Assembly: GCA_003024785.1 (NCBI GenBank)
Contig: PUQB01000311.1
Coordinates: forward strand, 1 to 64,000
Direction: 5' to 3'
Source: Selaginella tamariscina
Taxonomy: Eukaryota > Streptophyta > Lycopodiopsida > Selaginellales > Selaginellaceae
Length of the DNA: 64,000 nucleotides
The position numbers and the translations under genes were made by a program. The notes under the pieces are model-generated. The model was not told where the DNA came from, did no database searches, and worked only from the letters and a program-made list of their open reading frames with translations. Position 1 is the first letter of the stretch; each line of letters starts with the position of its first letter. This document shows positions 48,794-61,066 of the stretch, in pieces.

Positions 48794-48999
48794 TGTTACG
48801 ACCCATATAACGAATCAAAGAATATTCCCTAAAAGATATAAGCTAGAATATTCCTAAAGAGCTATACTAGATCTAAGAGAATTAAGGGCACACTAATATG
48901 GGAAGCCTTTTGGAAGAGCAGCGTGTGGAGACTAGAGACAGCTTGGGGGAGGTTGGGTGGTTTTGTGAGAGTCTCTATTGTACGTAGTGGTGCCTAACA
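48794..48999 (+). repeat. 5' LTR of the truncated gypsy element
   Basis: TG...CA ends, 206 bp, directly followed by the primer site. The left boundary is supported because the flanking spacer matches 35.25 kb up to ctacatatatgtgt. Confidence 0.8.
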
Positions 49000-49001
49000 A
49001 T

Positions 49002-49013
49002 TGGTATCAGAGC
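49002..49013 (+). other. Primer binding site (initiator Met tRNA)
   Basis: TGGTATCAGAGC, the common plant primer site, two bases after the LTR end. Confidence 0.92.
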
Positions 49014-49375
49014 AAGGTTCGAGATGAGTGCCTAGTGGGAAGGGATAATACCACCTGTATGGAAACATTGGACACTGAAAGATAAATTGTCCAATGAAAA
49101 GCAAGCCCAAGGGCAAAAGTTTCAATGGCAGCAAGAACAAATAGATGCCTAAGAAGCTTTAGGAGATGGGGCGTCAAAGGAGACTTCTCTAAATCACAAG
49201 GAAATTTTTACTTGTTCTTGCTCAACAGGTAAACTACATAGCACGGGAGGAGCCACACACACGTGCTATTGTGGTGGGGGACGACTTGGTGAGCGTCCAG
49301 TGCGAGTCCTTGTGTATAGCATAAGTAGCGATAACTTTGTGTCAATAAAGTTAGTGGAGGAGTGTAGCTTGCCCA

Positions 49376-49925
49376 CAAAGACTGTGCCTCAATATGTTTG
49401 AGGGCTTAATTATCACACATAGCTACAATGCTTGTGTGAAGGAGTTACAATTGGAGGTTGGCAAACCCGGTTGGTGGAGCTGCACGAAGACAGTGCCTCA
49501 ATACGAGATTGAGGGCTCAGCTATCACACAAAGCTACAGTGCTTGTGTGGAGGAGTTACAGCTAGAGGTTGGCAAAAACCCAGCTGGTGGAGTTGCACAA
49601 AGAGCCTCAATACGAGATTGAGGGCTCAGCTATCACACAGAGCTACAGTGCTTGTGTGGAGGAGTTATAGTTGTAGATTGGTAAAACCTAGCTGGTGGAG
49701 CTGTACGAAAAGCCTCAATACGAGATTGAGGGCTCAGTTATCACATAGAGCTATAGTGCTTGTGTGGAGGAGTTACAACTGTAGATTGACAAAAACCTAG
49801 CTGGTGGAGTTGCACGAAGAGCCTCAATACGAGATTGAGGGCTCAGTTGTCACACAAAGCTAAATTGCTTATGTGGAGGAGTTACAATTAGAGGTTGGCA
49901 AAACCCAACTGGTGGACTTTCTTTC
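49376..49925. repeat. Five-copy, about 110-bp tandem repeat inside the gypsy element
   Basis: Copies begin near 49376, 49484, 49600, 49706 and 49815. Each contains gcctcaatacgagattgagg, a short palindrome, then ctatcacacagagctacag, tgcttgtgtggaggagttac and a ctggtggagttgcac end. Copies differ by scattered changes. It lies between the primer site and the pol region. Confidence 0.92.
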
Positions 49926-51667
49926 TTGCAGAGCTGGAGCGTGGATCTTAAGATCCAGTGGAGCACCAAGCACATGAAGCTTGAGTATAGTGAAGTGAAA
50001 GACACTTGGTTTGGAACAAAGCTTGAGTCTCCAAACAAGTTTTTTACTGTCACCTTGAGCAAAGCTGTTGTGCAAGGAGTTTGCTGACGTCTTCCCCCGA
50101 GCTACCTCATGGCTTACCACATGCAAGAGGTGTGTGGAGTTGGAATAGGGTACGAAAGCCATTTACCGTAAGCCATTCCGACTGAGCCATGCTAAGGAGC
50201 AAGAGGTTAAGAGACAAGTGATGGAGCTATTGGAATATGGCTTTATACAACTGAGCAAGTCTCCATTTGGTGCACCAGTATTGCTTGTCAGAAAAAAGAT
50301 GGCACCATGAGGATGTGCATAGACTACAGAGCTCTCAACAAGCAAACAGTGAAGGACATGATGCCCATGCCATGTGTGGATACTATCATGGATCATCTCG
50401 GTGGAGCCAGAGTGTTCACCAAGATAGTTGGGCATTTCGAGTTCACTGTTATGCCATTCGGCTTAACAAATGCCCTAGTCACATTCACTTTGTTGAGACT
50501 GAGGTGTTTGGTGACTACTTGCACGACTTTGTGGAGATCTTCCTCAACGATATTCTTATTTACAGTAAGGAGCATGTGCAGCATTTGCGAAGAGTTCTTC
50601 AGTTGTTGAAGGGAGAACAAGCTCTATGCAAAGAAGAGCAAATGTGCATTTGCTCAGTGCAAAGTGGAGTATTTGGGTCACATTGTGATGCCAAGTGGAG
50701 TGAAGACTGATCCACAGAAGGTGGTAGTGGTGGAGCAATGGCCAGTTCCTAGCAATGCAAAAGAGTTACGGAGTTTCTTGGCATGGCTGGTTATTACCGG
50801 CGGTATGTCAAGGATTATGCCAAAAAGCTTCTCTTAACTAGGTTGCTGAGGAAGGACGTTCCCTTTGCATGAAGTGCTTCAGAGAAGAGCAGTTTCCAAG
50901 CTTTGAAACAAGCTTTGGTACGTGCACCAGTTTTATGTATTGCAGATCCCTCTAAGCCTTATGAGGTATCTTGTGTGATGCAAGTGGAGTGGCCATTGGA
51001 GTTGTATTTATGCAAGAGGGAAGGCCTATTGCTTATAAGAGTCGTACTTGAATCCTGCAGAGCAACAATACTTAACATATGAGCAAGAACTACTGGCTAT
51101 TGTTAATGCATTATGAGTTTGGAGGCACTATCTTTATGGTGCAAGTTTCAAAGTGTTTACAGATCACAAGACTTTGGTGTATCTGTTCAAACAGAAAGAG
51201 TTAAACTCTCGGCAAGCTCATGGATGGCAAATTTCCTATTGAGCATTGCGTGGGAAAGGCTAACGTGGTGGTAGATGCTTTGTCACGGTTAGGAGAGCCA
51301 CAGTGGTTAGAGAATTCCAAACACGCTTATGTAATGCATTAACAAGGACGGTCAGTGAGTTTAGCCAGGTAGTTCAACATGCTCAAGCACAAGACGCTGA
51401 GGTGCAGGAGCTCAGAGGACAGCTAGAGCCACCATTCTCATTTTAGGATGGAGTTTTGTACTACAATGGCCGTGTGTATCTTCCTCGTGTGGACCATTTG
51501 ATCAACCAGGTACTATATTTCCATCATGATCACCCGGAGGCTGGTCATTTTGGGGAGGAAAACATATGAGTTGATCAAGAGAAGGTTCTATTGGAGGAAT
51601 ATGAAAGTTAATATCATAGAGTACTACAGGACTTGTGACAAGTGTCCAACGTGCCAAGGAAAAACAT

Positions 51668-52565
51668 TTTCATAGCAGCTCCAACGGACTGACGGTATAT
51701 CCCATCCATATACAGTACTGCGTGTCTAATAGCTCAGCTTTTGTACGGTATCCTCCAAATACCTACATTAGTTTACCGTCGTCTGGTCTGGTAATATTCC
51801 CATCCGATGCTCTACTCTGGACCAGACACAAGAAAGCTTTATCTATTATATACATCATGTGTATGTCTGCATATATGTTACATAGAAATGATATACGTTG
51901 TACCTCCATAAAGCTTTATGATCTACTCCATATGCATGTGTATGTGTACGTGGGTGTTACATAGGAGCCCATGTAGAATCCACTGCATACATATACACAC
52001 ACACATATACATATACATATATATATATCAATTAATCTTGCATTTTATTAACAAATTTAATGTTATCAATTAATCTTGCGTGTGTGTGTGTGTGTGTGTA
52101 CCAGTGTGTATACATACCTGAATGAAAGGCACGAATGTGTAAAAGGGACTCTCGAGTTTACTTGCAAAGCACTGCAGTATGTCCCTTCCTATTCCGTGGT
52201 AAACCCAATCTATGCTCGGTTAGAGAGAGAGAGATCACCTTCTTTTTCCTACAAAACGAGCCTAGCACGAGAGCACTGCTTTCATACGCCTGGACAGACA
52301 TATACGCTGTGTGAGATGTATCACAGAGCTTTGTATAGTCCGCTCTCGTGAAAATAGACGCATGTATTCCTGCCCCCTTATTCAATAAGTTCACTCTTTT
52401 TGACTACAAAACAAGTGTGTGTGTACGTGTGTGTAAGGTTTACTGACAAGAACCTACATACATGCTCTCAGCAAGGAAGCTAGCTGTTGATTACGTTGTT
52501 CAAGCTCCAGCAAAGCCCATTTCTTTTGCCTTTCCCACGGAGATTTTACTCCCTAGCAGAACATA
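51668..52565 (-). pseudogene. Kelch/coiled-coil gene fragment, block 4
   Basis: Minus strand: 52560-52490 (ERQK...ALLELEQ exon), 52394-52225 (YTKLCDTSHTAY in one frame, equivalent to YKALRYISH), 52200-52120 (LQVNSRVPFTHS-type) and 51830-51668 (kelch, VFGGYRTKAELLDTQY). The second kelch blade (MYVFGGYDG) is lost at the gypsy junction at 51667. An intron carries an inserted 52-bp spacer repeat (52028-52079). Confidence 0.6.
52028..52079. repeat. Ectopic copy of the 41-bp spacer repeat
   Basis: tcaattaatcttgcatttta and ttaacaaatttaatgttatc match the array at 48.33-48.52 kb, but here they sit in a kelch-gene intron, where the other blocks have only a (TA)/(TG) tract. Confidence 0.85.
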
Positions 52566-52629
52566 TGTTAATATTAAACAAAAGTATTTACAAAATGAAT
52601 ACACACTTTAAAACGTTAAGTAAACAAAC

Positions 52630-52925
52630 CTGTGTCTCAAATGCTTGTGAAAGTATCGATAAGTTTGAGTCATATAATTTGTGTTCTTCTTAAAGGTCTG
52701 TCTCTCAAATGCTTCATGAATTGCATGTGGTATGCTGTGTGAAAATCAAAATGATGAAGCTTTTGCTTGTTTGTTTCTCTCTCTGTACATTTGTATATGC
52801 ACACTGTGCGTATGAATAAGAACCTTTAGACTCCAAGAGCTTTCTGTTTCATCTGTCTAGCTCCAATAATACTGCTGATTCTTGTCGCGCTCCAGTGTGC
52901 TCCTAATTCTTTAATTATGTGATAA
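52630..52925 (-). pseudogene. Upstream coiled-coil exons, block 4
   Basis: Minus strand: about 52900-52840, the ERDKN(Q)AVLLELDR exon with a 3-base change near 52877, and about 52700-52625 (the exon ending FETQ). Collinear with 37195-37435 and 2640-2950. Confidence 0.5.
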
Positions 52926-54220
52926 AAAATGTTATAGAATATTAACAATCAAAAATAAATGCAGAATTTATGAAATAAATGATGCAAAATGGAAGAACAA
53001 AGTGGATGTGGTATATTCTATATCATCTTACGCTAGTTTTATAGACTGATACAATGGGACTGTAAAGACACGTATGTACGCGTGTATATTATAGAAAACA
53101 GAATATAGGTTGCATAGTAGTAATGTATTAATAATTATTAAGACCTATGCTTTTTATAATGTTTTTTTTATGCGTATAATCGTTGATGTGAAGTGACGCT
53201 TACGGACTTACCACAAAGATGAGCATTTTTAATCACGTTTGGTTTAAAAACCTAACTTTGAAATAAGTACACAAAAATTACATTTGTGGTGTAGTCTGGC
53301 TATAGGTATTATTAATATAATGGTCCTGTGTGGGATATGTATAAGTTAACTTAACAGGCTGCTACATCGTTATATTAAATTTAGAAATCTTAGAAATGTT
53401 TGTGTTAGAGCTGCATAACTATGCTTACTGTATACAGTATATAATTCAAGTCAATAGATGTGGGTCTGCATGCATTATTGTAGAAACTGTACACTTTATG
53501 TAATTTCAAGTGTTGAAAAGACCTCAATAAGGATGTTCCTGCTGAAAATTCTTCAGTCTAGCCGTGTAGAATATCTATCATCAAAAATAGTGCACAAGAA
53601 CGGAGTTTTGTATAGTCAAAAAGTTCTGCAAATTAGACAAATTTATCCTGTCTTATTGTAGACTAAAGCTTTCTTCAATCACTCTGCTGTCCTCACTTTT
53701 GAACTGATAAGCGCGTGTGTTACACGTCTCTTATTTGTATGCTCGAAGTAACTTACGAAAAAGATAGTTCACACACACACACACACGTGGTATATATATA
53801 TAACATATAATGAGAGTCTGGAAAATATAATTATGGTATTTATGTAAGTGAAAGTTTTAAAAATTGTACTATATTAAATAGTCAGATATTCTTTTTACAA
53901 GAACATACAGTTTATATTTGCTGAAAGAACTTATTCCTCAGAACAAGATTTTAAACATTTTAAATTGCAACTTTTTAAATATAAGTAGTAAATTACTAAT
54001 TTATTATAATTGCTAATAATAATAAAATGCTAAATTAGTTTGTTACTTTTCTTAAAGAATTAATTTCTATTTTATGGAAAGTAGTTGCTCTATTCAGACT
54101 TTTGATATAGTTGATGAACCCTAGTGTTGGAGATAATATTAAGAAGTTTTAACATGAAACAAATAGTTTCTTGGACTGGCACATGTTAACAGTTAATTAT
54201 ACATTTTTAATAACAAATTT
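52926..54220. other. AT-rich duplicated spacer
   Basis: Closest to 37.44-38.90 kb. The tRNA-like relic has been almost deleted (only gtggtgtagtctggctata near 53285 remains). One copy of the 178-bp unit lies at 53415-53560. No gene is seen. Confidence 0.6.
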
Positions 54221-54224
54221 GCTG

Positions 54225-56390
54225 CTAGAAGAGGAGAAAGAGAGAGTGTGAGTAATTTAATATCCTTTTAACGTTTTTCTCTACATCAAATATGTTTTCG
54301 TAATACTGAAGATCTTTGGTGCCTAAAACCTGATGCGAGAGAATGTACCCAAGGGAACTGACGAAGAATGCACATAAGAAAGTAACTACAAATATCACCA
54401 CGGAATCCACCTGATAAGTTGCTCCTTAGAAACCTCAACATGGAGGGAAGGATCTTGAGTTGGCAAACTACATTCACCAAGTGGAGCTCCGCACAACTGA
54501 TTACCGACGAAAGACGCATTCGGAAATGTCAGAAACTGTCCGGACTGCGGAATCCTGCCTTCGAGACGGTTGTACGACACGTCTAGAGATGAGAGGAAAG
54601 AAAGATCCGCAAGAGAGGTCGGGATGTGACCAGTAAGCTCGTTCATTGATAGATTGAGCTTCAGGAGTTGCCTAGCGTGTCCGAGGTTGTCTGGAATTGA
54701 ACCACTGAGGAGGTTACCACTCAAGTCCAACCTTGTAACTTATGCATATTCCCAACTTCAGGTGGAATACTCCCAGTTAACTCGTTATGTGAGAGTCAAG
54801 AGTTATGGGTAATGCATATACTGCTGCGTATGTCAAGCCTGAGGTTGCACTAGAGGATACTCCTCCGTGCTCTTATTGTATAACAGCACATCTTGGAAAA
54901 GATAAGAAATGCTCGGTGGTATCTGTCCAGTGAAGCTATTGTATGAGAAATCTACCCACCGAAGCCGTGTCATGTTCGATAACCACCAGGGAACATCCCC
55001 AGAGAATCGGTTGCTGCCTAAAAACAAAAGCTGAAGAGATTGAAGCTCCCCAAGTGCCATAGGAATTTCTCCGGAGAGCATATTATGGCAACATCAAACG
55101 CCAATAACGACGTAAAGTTCTTGTATGTTGCTGGGATGTTACCACTAAGTTTGTTGTATGAAATTGATAAAAACAGCAAGTTGTGCATGTCCCGAGGTTC
55201 TCCGGCAGTCTGCCTGTGAAGCTGTTATTGTAAAAACAAGAATTCAAGTTGAGAGCAATTGGACAACTCTGGAGGGATTTCCCCGGAAATCAAGTTCCCT
55301 TCAAAACCAACTTACGAAGACGATTGAGTTTAGAAGATCAACAGGAATAGGACCACTTAGCATGTTGTCATTGACCAAAAGTTTTCGAGCAGCGAGCAGT
55401 TACTTATCTCAGGAGGTAGATTGCCAGTGAAGCCATTTTCACCTAGATCTAGTTTCCTCAACCTCTGCAGGCCTCCTAAGCTGCTAGAGAGTCCCTTCAA
55501 ACTTATTTCCTGTAAAACAATACTTCTAACTTAAGGAAACTCCCAGCTTCAAATACAAGTTGGCCCGACAGCATGTTGTAACCAACACTGAGAATGTAGA
55601 GCTCTGGAAGTCTTCCAAGGCTTGAAGGTATTCCTCCACTCAAGTTGTTAATGCGAGGTCAACATAAGAAAGACTATAACAATTCTCGAGTGTTGGTATT
55701 CCCCCAACAAAGTGATTACCGACAAGATGAGGCGTGTTAAATTCCTCATTTGTCGGAAGACTTCGTTGGGGATGACCCCTCCAAGCTCGTTATACGAAAG
55801 ATTAAGGGATTGAATACTCTGCAGCTGCGATAAGTTCGAAATGGAGCCATTGAATCTGTTGTGACTGAGGTCCAACACTTGAAGCTCGACATTGTCACCG
55901 AAAGACACATCCCCAGTGAAGTTGTTCAAGGACAAGTTGAGAACACGCAGAGAGTCGAACTTAGGAATCCTGCCATTCAAAGAGTTATTACTGAATCCAA
56001 AACCACCAGGTTGTTGGGAGATTCTGGGGAATCTCGTGCAATAAGTTGGAGCTCAGATTCAATTCTTTGATGTTGCTGTTGTTTTTGGTACTGCAATGGA
56101 AGATTTTGATATCTGTGATAGCATTCTGTGAAAGATCGAGACTAGTCAAGGAAGGAAGTCCATCCCACACGGAGTTGAGAGTTCCTTTGAGACCGTGATT
56201 GAGCAAGGTTATGCTCTCCACTTGACCGTGTGAGTTCCATTTTATACCTTGCCAATTGTTGGGATGAACTGTGTGTTCCAGAATGAGATGTTCAACCCGT
56301 TTCTCAAGAGTTTCAAAGCTTCAATTTCATTGTCAATCGGTCGACATGAATTACAAGCAGAAGATTGAAAATCACTAGAATGAGCATATT
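54225..56390 (-). pseudogene. LRR receptor-like protein, copy 4 (broken)
   Basis: Minus strand. The first ATG and signal region (56390-56330) are shortened by a deletion. LRRs follow at 56221-55988, 55980-55648 and 55620-55150, then an island-like segment (55081-54833; FQDVLLYNKSTEEYPLVQ). The C-terminal LRRs and cap span 54730-54395 (LSGSIPDNLGHARQ, NASFVGNQLCGAPLGE), and the membrane helix (VVIFVVTFLCAFFVSSLG, 54410-54340) is in another frame. It is very similar to copy 3 and shares its indel pattern in places, for example the LVQ before the stop near 54835. Broken at six or more points. Confidence 0.85.
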
Positions 56391-57835
56391 GCTGATGAAT
56401 CAGAAGAACGGGAGTTCACGATTACCAGATCAATGTATTATAAGAGTCAAGATGTCACTATAACAAAATGTGTATTAATTAATTTGCCCAATAATTAACT
56501 TTGCTAAAATATAATTTATTTAATTAATTTTAATTGAATAATTTAATTAGAAATTATTATCAATGGATAGATTGTATTCCAAGGTTATGAACATTGATTA
56601 AAATTGTCACTGGATTATCAATTAAACAGGTCGTATTCCAAGTGGTTAAGGGAATAAGGTACTAAATTGTTGTTACCAATAATTAATTAAATATAACACT
56701 AAATTTAAATTTTTAAATAAAGTAAATTTACTAGCTAAAGAACATTTTTATTAAATCAAATAATGCATTTATGTATTAGATTTGTTATTTATAATGGAAA
56801 ATTATTGTTAAAATTACCCTCATTTTTTTAAATGTTTAATTATACATTTATATTACTATTCATCAATTGATAATGTTATTAATATTATCTTAAACACTAA
56901 CTTCAAATTATTTAAGCAACAATTTTAGGCTACATTTTATTTAGTTATTAATGGTGATTAGAATTAAAGACATTAAAAATTAATTTTTATATTCGATTTT
57001 TGTGAGTTGCAAATTGACATATAATTTTGAAACGAATAATAAAAATACATTTTACTTTACTATAAATATTATTACGTAACAAAGTCAAGAGCTTTATTTC
57101 TTCTGTTGACCGCATTCTTTTTGTGCATCCAGTGTTATCTTAAATTCTTTAATTATGTAACAAAAATATTATTAAAGGGGAAACAAATGTTGAATTTCCA
57201 AACTAATTGATGCAAAATGGAAGAAATAAGTATGGTTTAAAAAAGTGGATGATAAATTCTCCCAACTGATGTGAAATTTCATAATATAAATTAAATTCAG
57301 ATTTCATACTGTTACAATAATATGGACAAACTTATGCATTCTTCATTAGACGTGGTTATAAAGCTTTCAAGATAAAAAAAATAAAGAAAAATATTGTCAT
57401 GTTTACTAAACTAAAAGATTTGCACATTACAACTAAAGCATGCGTGATCAAACGAGTATACGGTACTATGTGATAATAATTACACAGTTGGATATGTGTA
57501 TATTACAATAAAGATATTAACATTTATGCACAGAATATATAAATTTTTTAATAACAATTATTAAACCTTTATTTTCTATTAGATATTTGAATTTTATTAT
57601 ATTTTATTAATTAAATGCTTTAAACTTAACTAAGTATATTATATTTTTAATCATATTATATATTGTTCCACACTAAAATGACCTTAATATGATTAAATAT
57701 AGATTAGGGTTTTAGAATATGATGATGTAATATATTAATTTAAATTTAAATTTTGTTTAAATTACAATATAAATAAACTAATACCAATAATAAAGTAAAA
57801 TATATTATAATTAGATAAGCCTATAAGCAGTTATT
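56391..57835. other. AT-rich spacer
   Basis: Non-coding. The first part matches 27.95-28.1 and 41.1-41.3 kb, then 41.88-42.7 kb with a deletion at about 56655. From about 57425 the sequence is unique and extremely AT-rich. No gene is seen. Confidence 0.6.
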
Positions 57836-58091
57836 TCCCATTCATCACATTGATAAGTATTTTCCACATCATTACACCAGGACAAGTATTTTCCATGTCA
57901 TCACACTGGTTTCCATACACATAAGTATTTTCCATCATCATACTAGAACAAGTATTTCCACACCATCGCACCAAGACAAGTATTTTCATTTTCCATGTCA
58001 TCACACCGTAACCAATAGTTTCCATTTCATCACACCGAGCAAGTATTTTACATGTCATCACACTAAAGGCCAAGTCATCACACATAAACAA
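57836..58091. repeat. Minisatellite, about 30-bp unit
   Basis: A degenerate unit aagtattttccatgtcatca plus cac(c/t) and a short variable linker repeats about eight times. An open frame on the minus strand through it (58091-57831) is a by-product of the repeat. It lies where the last RELCH exon stands in other copies. Confidence 0.85.
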
Positions 58092-58480
58092 CTATTTTTC
58101 AACATGCCAAAGATGTGCTATTTTAATCTTTTTTACCCTCTTAATTATTAAAGCAAACTTGAACTCAAAAAGCTTATTTAAACATGAATTAATTAAGTAG
58201 CCTTCGTTCTAAAACATTATGTGTAACAATACCACATGAAACTTATACAACATTGCAAATCCTTCTGCATACTAATAAAGCTATAGAATTATAGTTATGC
58301 AACATACATAAAATGCTCATATTTCATATATTTATATAAATAACAAAAATACATAAACTATTTAAGTTTTTAATGTCCATTCCAAATACACCTAATTTTG
58401 AAACAATAAAATAAATCTTTATAAAAATATATATATAAGACTTACAAAACTTATATATAGGCTTACATTATATATGCTTA
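58092..58480. other. AT-rich unique spacer
   Basis: No homology to the other blocks and no ORF of note; nothing supported. Confidence 0.6.
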
Positions 58481-59786
58481 CGACCATCTCCAGATCTCTC
58501 TCTTGTTATCATCTCCAATGCTTCCTTGTGTGCTGGATCGAGTAGATCGAGTAGATCAGGTTCTGTATTGTTGGCAGCAATAGTTCACGTACACTTAATG
58601 CTGATACATCTATCATTACACACCATGCGTTAGAATTTGCGTGTGTAATTTAGGGGGGAGAGAAAGATTCATACATACATACGGAAGTCCGTATACGTAT
58701 ATGTTCAAGCAACAGCTGCATAGTTACCTGTGCCATCTAAAGAACGGATAGCTTCACAGAAAACATCCGCTTTGGATTCGTTCCCATGGAATCTGCAGAT
58801 AAAACCAACAACTTCTGCAGCAAATGTGGAGCAGCATTCGCAACAGAAAAAGAATTCATTATGGGTGTGTAGACAACGTACATTTACATATTCACAGATA
58901 CACATGGTATAGAAAATAAGGATATAGTCTCGAAGAGCAGGTGCAGCCAATGGGACTGCAGAAGCCAATGTGCGGACAACCCCTATAACTGCTTCATTGG
59001 AGCCGTCGTCTAGGAAACCATCCATTTGCGCACGAATCTTATCAGTAACCTACAACATAGTAATCATACGATTAATATTAATCAAGAAAGTCCTTATAGA
59101 TAACAAAATGTCTGTGTGTGTGTATGAGAGAGAGAGAGATTCTGCTCCCGCTGTTGCTTTATAAAGGTACAATGTACCCAGACATAAAAACCACACACAT
59201 ACACATGAAAGCCTGTGTGTATGTGTACACACACATGAAAAGCGCACCATGTCATAGGTAAAATGTTGAGCAACAACGCCGAACGCAGGTATGCTTGTGT
59301 ATTTAATTTCGAGATTTGTGTCTGATGCCAAAGTAACAAGTACAACAACCATTATACATAAAAACACAGCTATGTGTAGCATATAACTACAATCGTATAC
59401 ATCAAAATATAACTTGTATCCTAACATACGTCAAATATGAATGTGAGTGTACACAGACATAACAGCTTACCAGTTCCTTGAAAAGAAGGGCAGTATGTAC
59501 TTTGACACTGGCGTTCGTTGAGAACGAGCTCCCAGAAAACACTTGTGATGATTTCATGGTGCATAAATGAGCTCACAATTAAATATAATAAGTTATTAAA
59601 TACACTGTAACACACAATAAACTTTCATATACCAGAGGAATCTGATGGATTCTATAAGCTCCACAGTTTGAACACAGCTCCATAAGTCATTAAGTTCTTT
59701 AGAAAGATTGATAATGTAGTTGTGTCAGTAAGCACCCCACTAAGAATAGGGTAAAATGCACTTAAAAGCCAAAGAGACCTGCGAAG

Positions 59787-59789
<3 letters not shown>

Positions 59790-59867
<78 letters not shown>

Positions 59868-59878
59868 TTTATAGTTAT
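59790..59878. repeat. (AT)n microsatellite
   Basis: Nearly 80 bp of AT repeats in a RELCH intron; the equivalent place at 44.64-44.68 kb has short TATT/TA repeats only. Confidence 0.95.
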
Positions 59879-61017
59879 ATATATAGGTGTTTAATATAAT
59901 ATTGTTATGTGCGCGCACGTGTAAACCATAATACACACATCCACACGCACATAATGTACTAAATAACGTATATTAATGTAGAAATGTCTTTAAGGGCTAC
60001 AATAATTATAGATTTCTACACTTACTCGAAATTCTAGTTGAGATAATGGACCCAAGACTGGATAATTGAGAATCATCACAAAGTGCGCTAAGAAATATGG
60101 GCTTGACAACCATCACGTGGTAATGTTCACCAAAGCACTGACGAACTCCTATAAGGAACTGTAAAAAAAAAAAAAAATGTGAGTAACCATGTAACAGACA
60201 AACATTATATTTTTGTATATCCGATCGAATATATACTGATACAATGTTATTATTAAAGGCAATACAGTAAACCAAAAAGAATGACAGATAGTCCTTCGTA
60301 ACACTTCTTCTTTGGAGCAGCATGCAAAGTAGCTTTAATAAACAAGGAAAAAGATCCATTGCTAGCCAGTCGAAATAATCCCACTTAGTTTCTGTTCTGT
60401 AAATTACACACACATAAAGAACACACACACAAAGGTAATCACTTACGTTACGTATTGCTTAAGATGATCCTCAGAAAGCAGGACAGCACCGTTATTGATA
60501 TGCTCTACTTCAGACATCTAACGATTTGTTATATCATTACATTATATATGGTATAATGTTCTTAAAATACATTAGAAAACTTTACGATATGTTCCCTTAA
60601 GGCATGGCGAACAAGGCTTACCTCTAACGGATAACTATCGATACATGCACGTGATAAATCTGGAAGTAACTGTGTTAACATGCGTAGTAATACTTCAATA
60701 TTCCACCTTTCCCTTTCACCTAGAGAACGCAGCTGTGAGTATGAAGAATTCTCAACTCCTCACATTGGAGGACAACACTGAAAGAAAGCAAAGAAAATCA
60801 ATTATATAGTAGATGTTCCATATACTGTATGTAATTTTGAATTATTAAAAATCATTATATACATGCAGGTATTGTGTTGTTTGTGTGGTGAAAGCTTGAA
60901 TTAAACCAATAAACTTTAACATACACAAAGCTGTATATTATATCTCTCTCTGCGATAGTGCGACACAATAACACAGTAAAAGGTACAAAACAGAACTCTC
61001 GTATAATACTCTCTAGA

Positions 61018-61019
61018 TA

Positions 61020-61056
<37 letters not shown>

Positions 61057-61066
61057 CACACACATA
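61018..61066. repeat. (TA)n(CA)n microsatellite
   Basis: TA repeats followed by CA repeats in the RELCH intron between 61322 and 60780; a similar compound tract is at 61437-61474. Confidence 0.93.

Larger units (their letters stand above)
48794..51667 (+). mobile_element. Ty3/gypsy retrotransposon, 3'-truncated
   Basis: Begins with a 206-bp LTR (48794-48999; TGTTACGACC to TAACA) and a primer site TGGTATCAGAGC at 49002-49013. A tandem-repeat region follows at 49376-49925. Pol follows: reverse transcriptase (about 50160-50870; [26 protein letters not shown]), RNase H (about 50940-51290), and the start of integrase with its zinc-finger cysteines (TCDKC, about 51630-51645). The element then ends abruptly at about 51667 against kelch-exon sequence; the integrase core and 3' LTR are absent. 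Broken fossil with many breaks. Confidence 0.9.

Noticed and set aside
57831-58091. Minus-strand ORF with Met/Cys/Asp repeats
   Set aside because: It is the translation of a minisatellite; stops are absent only because of the repeat.
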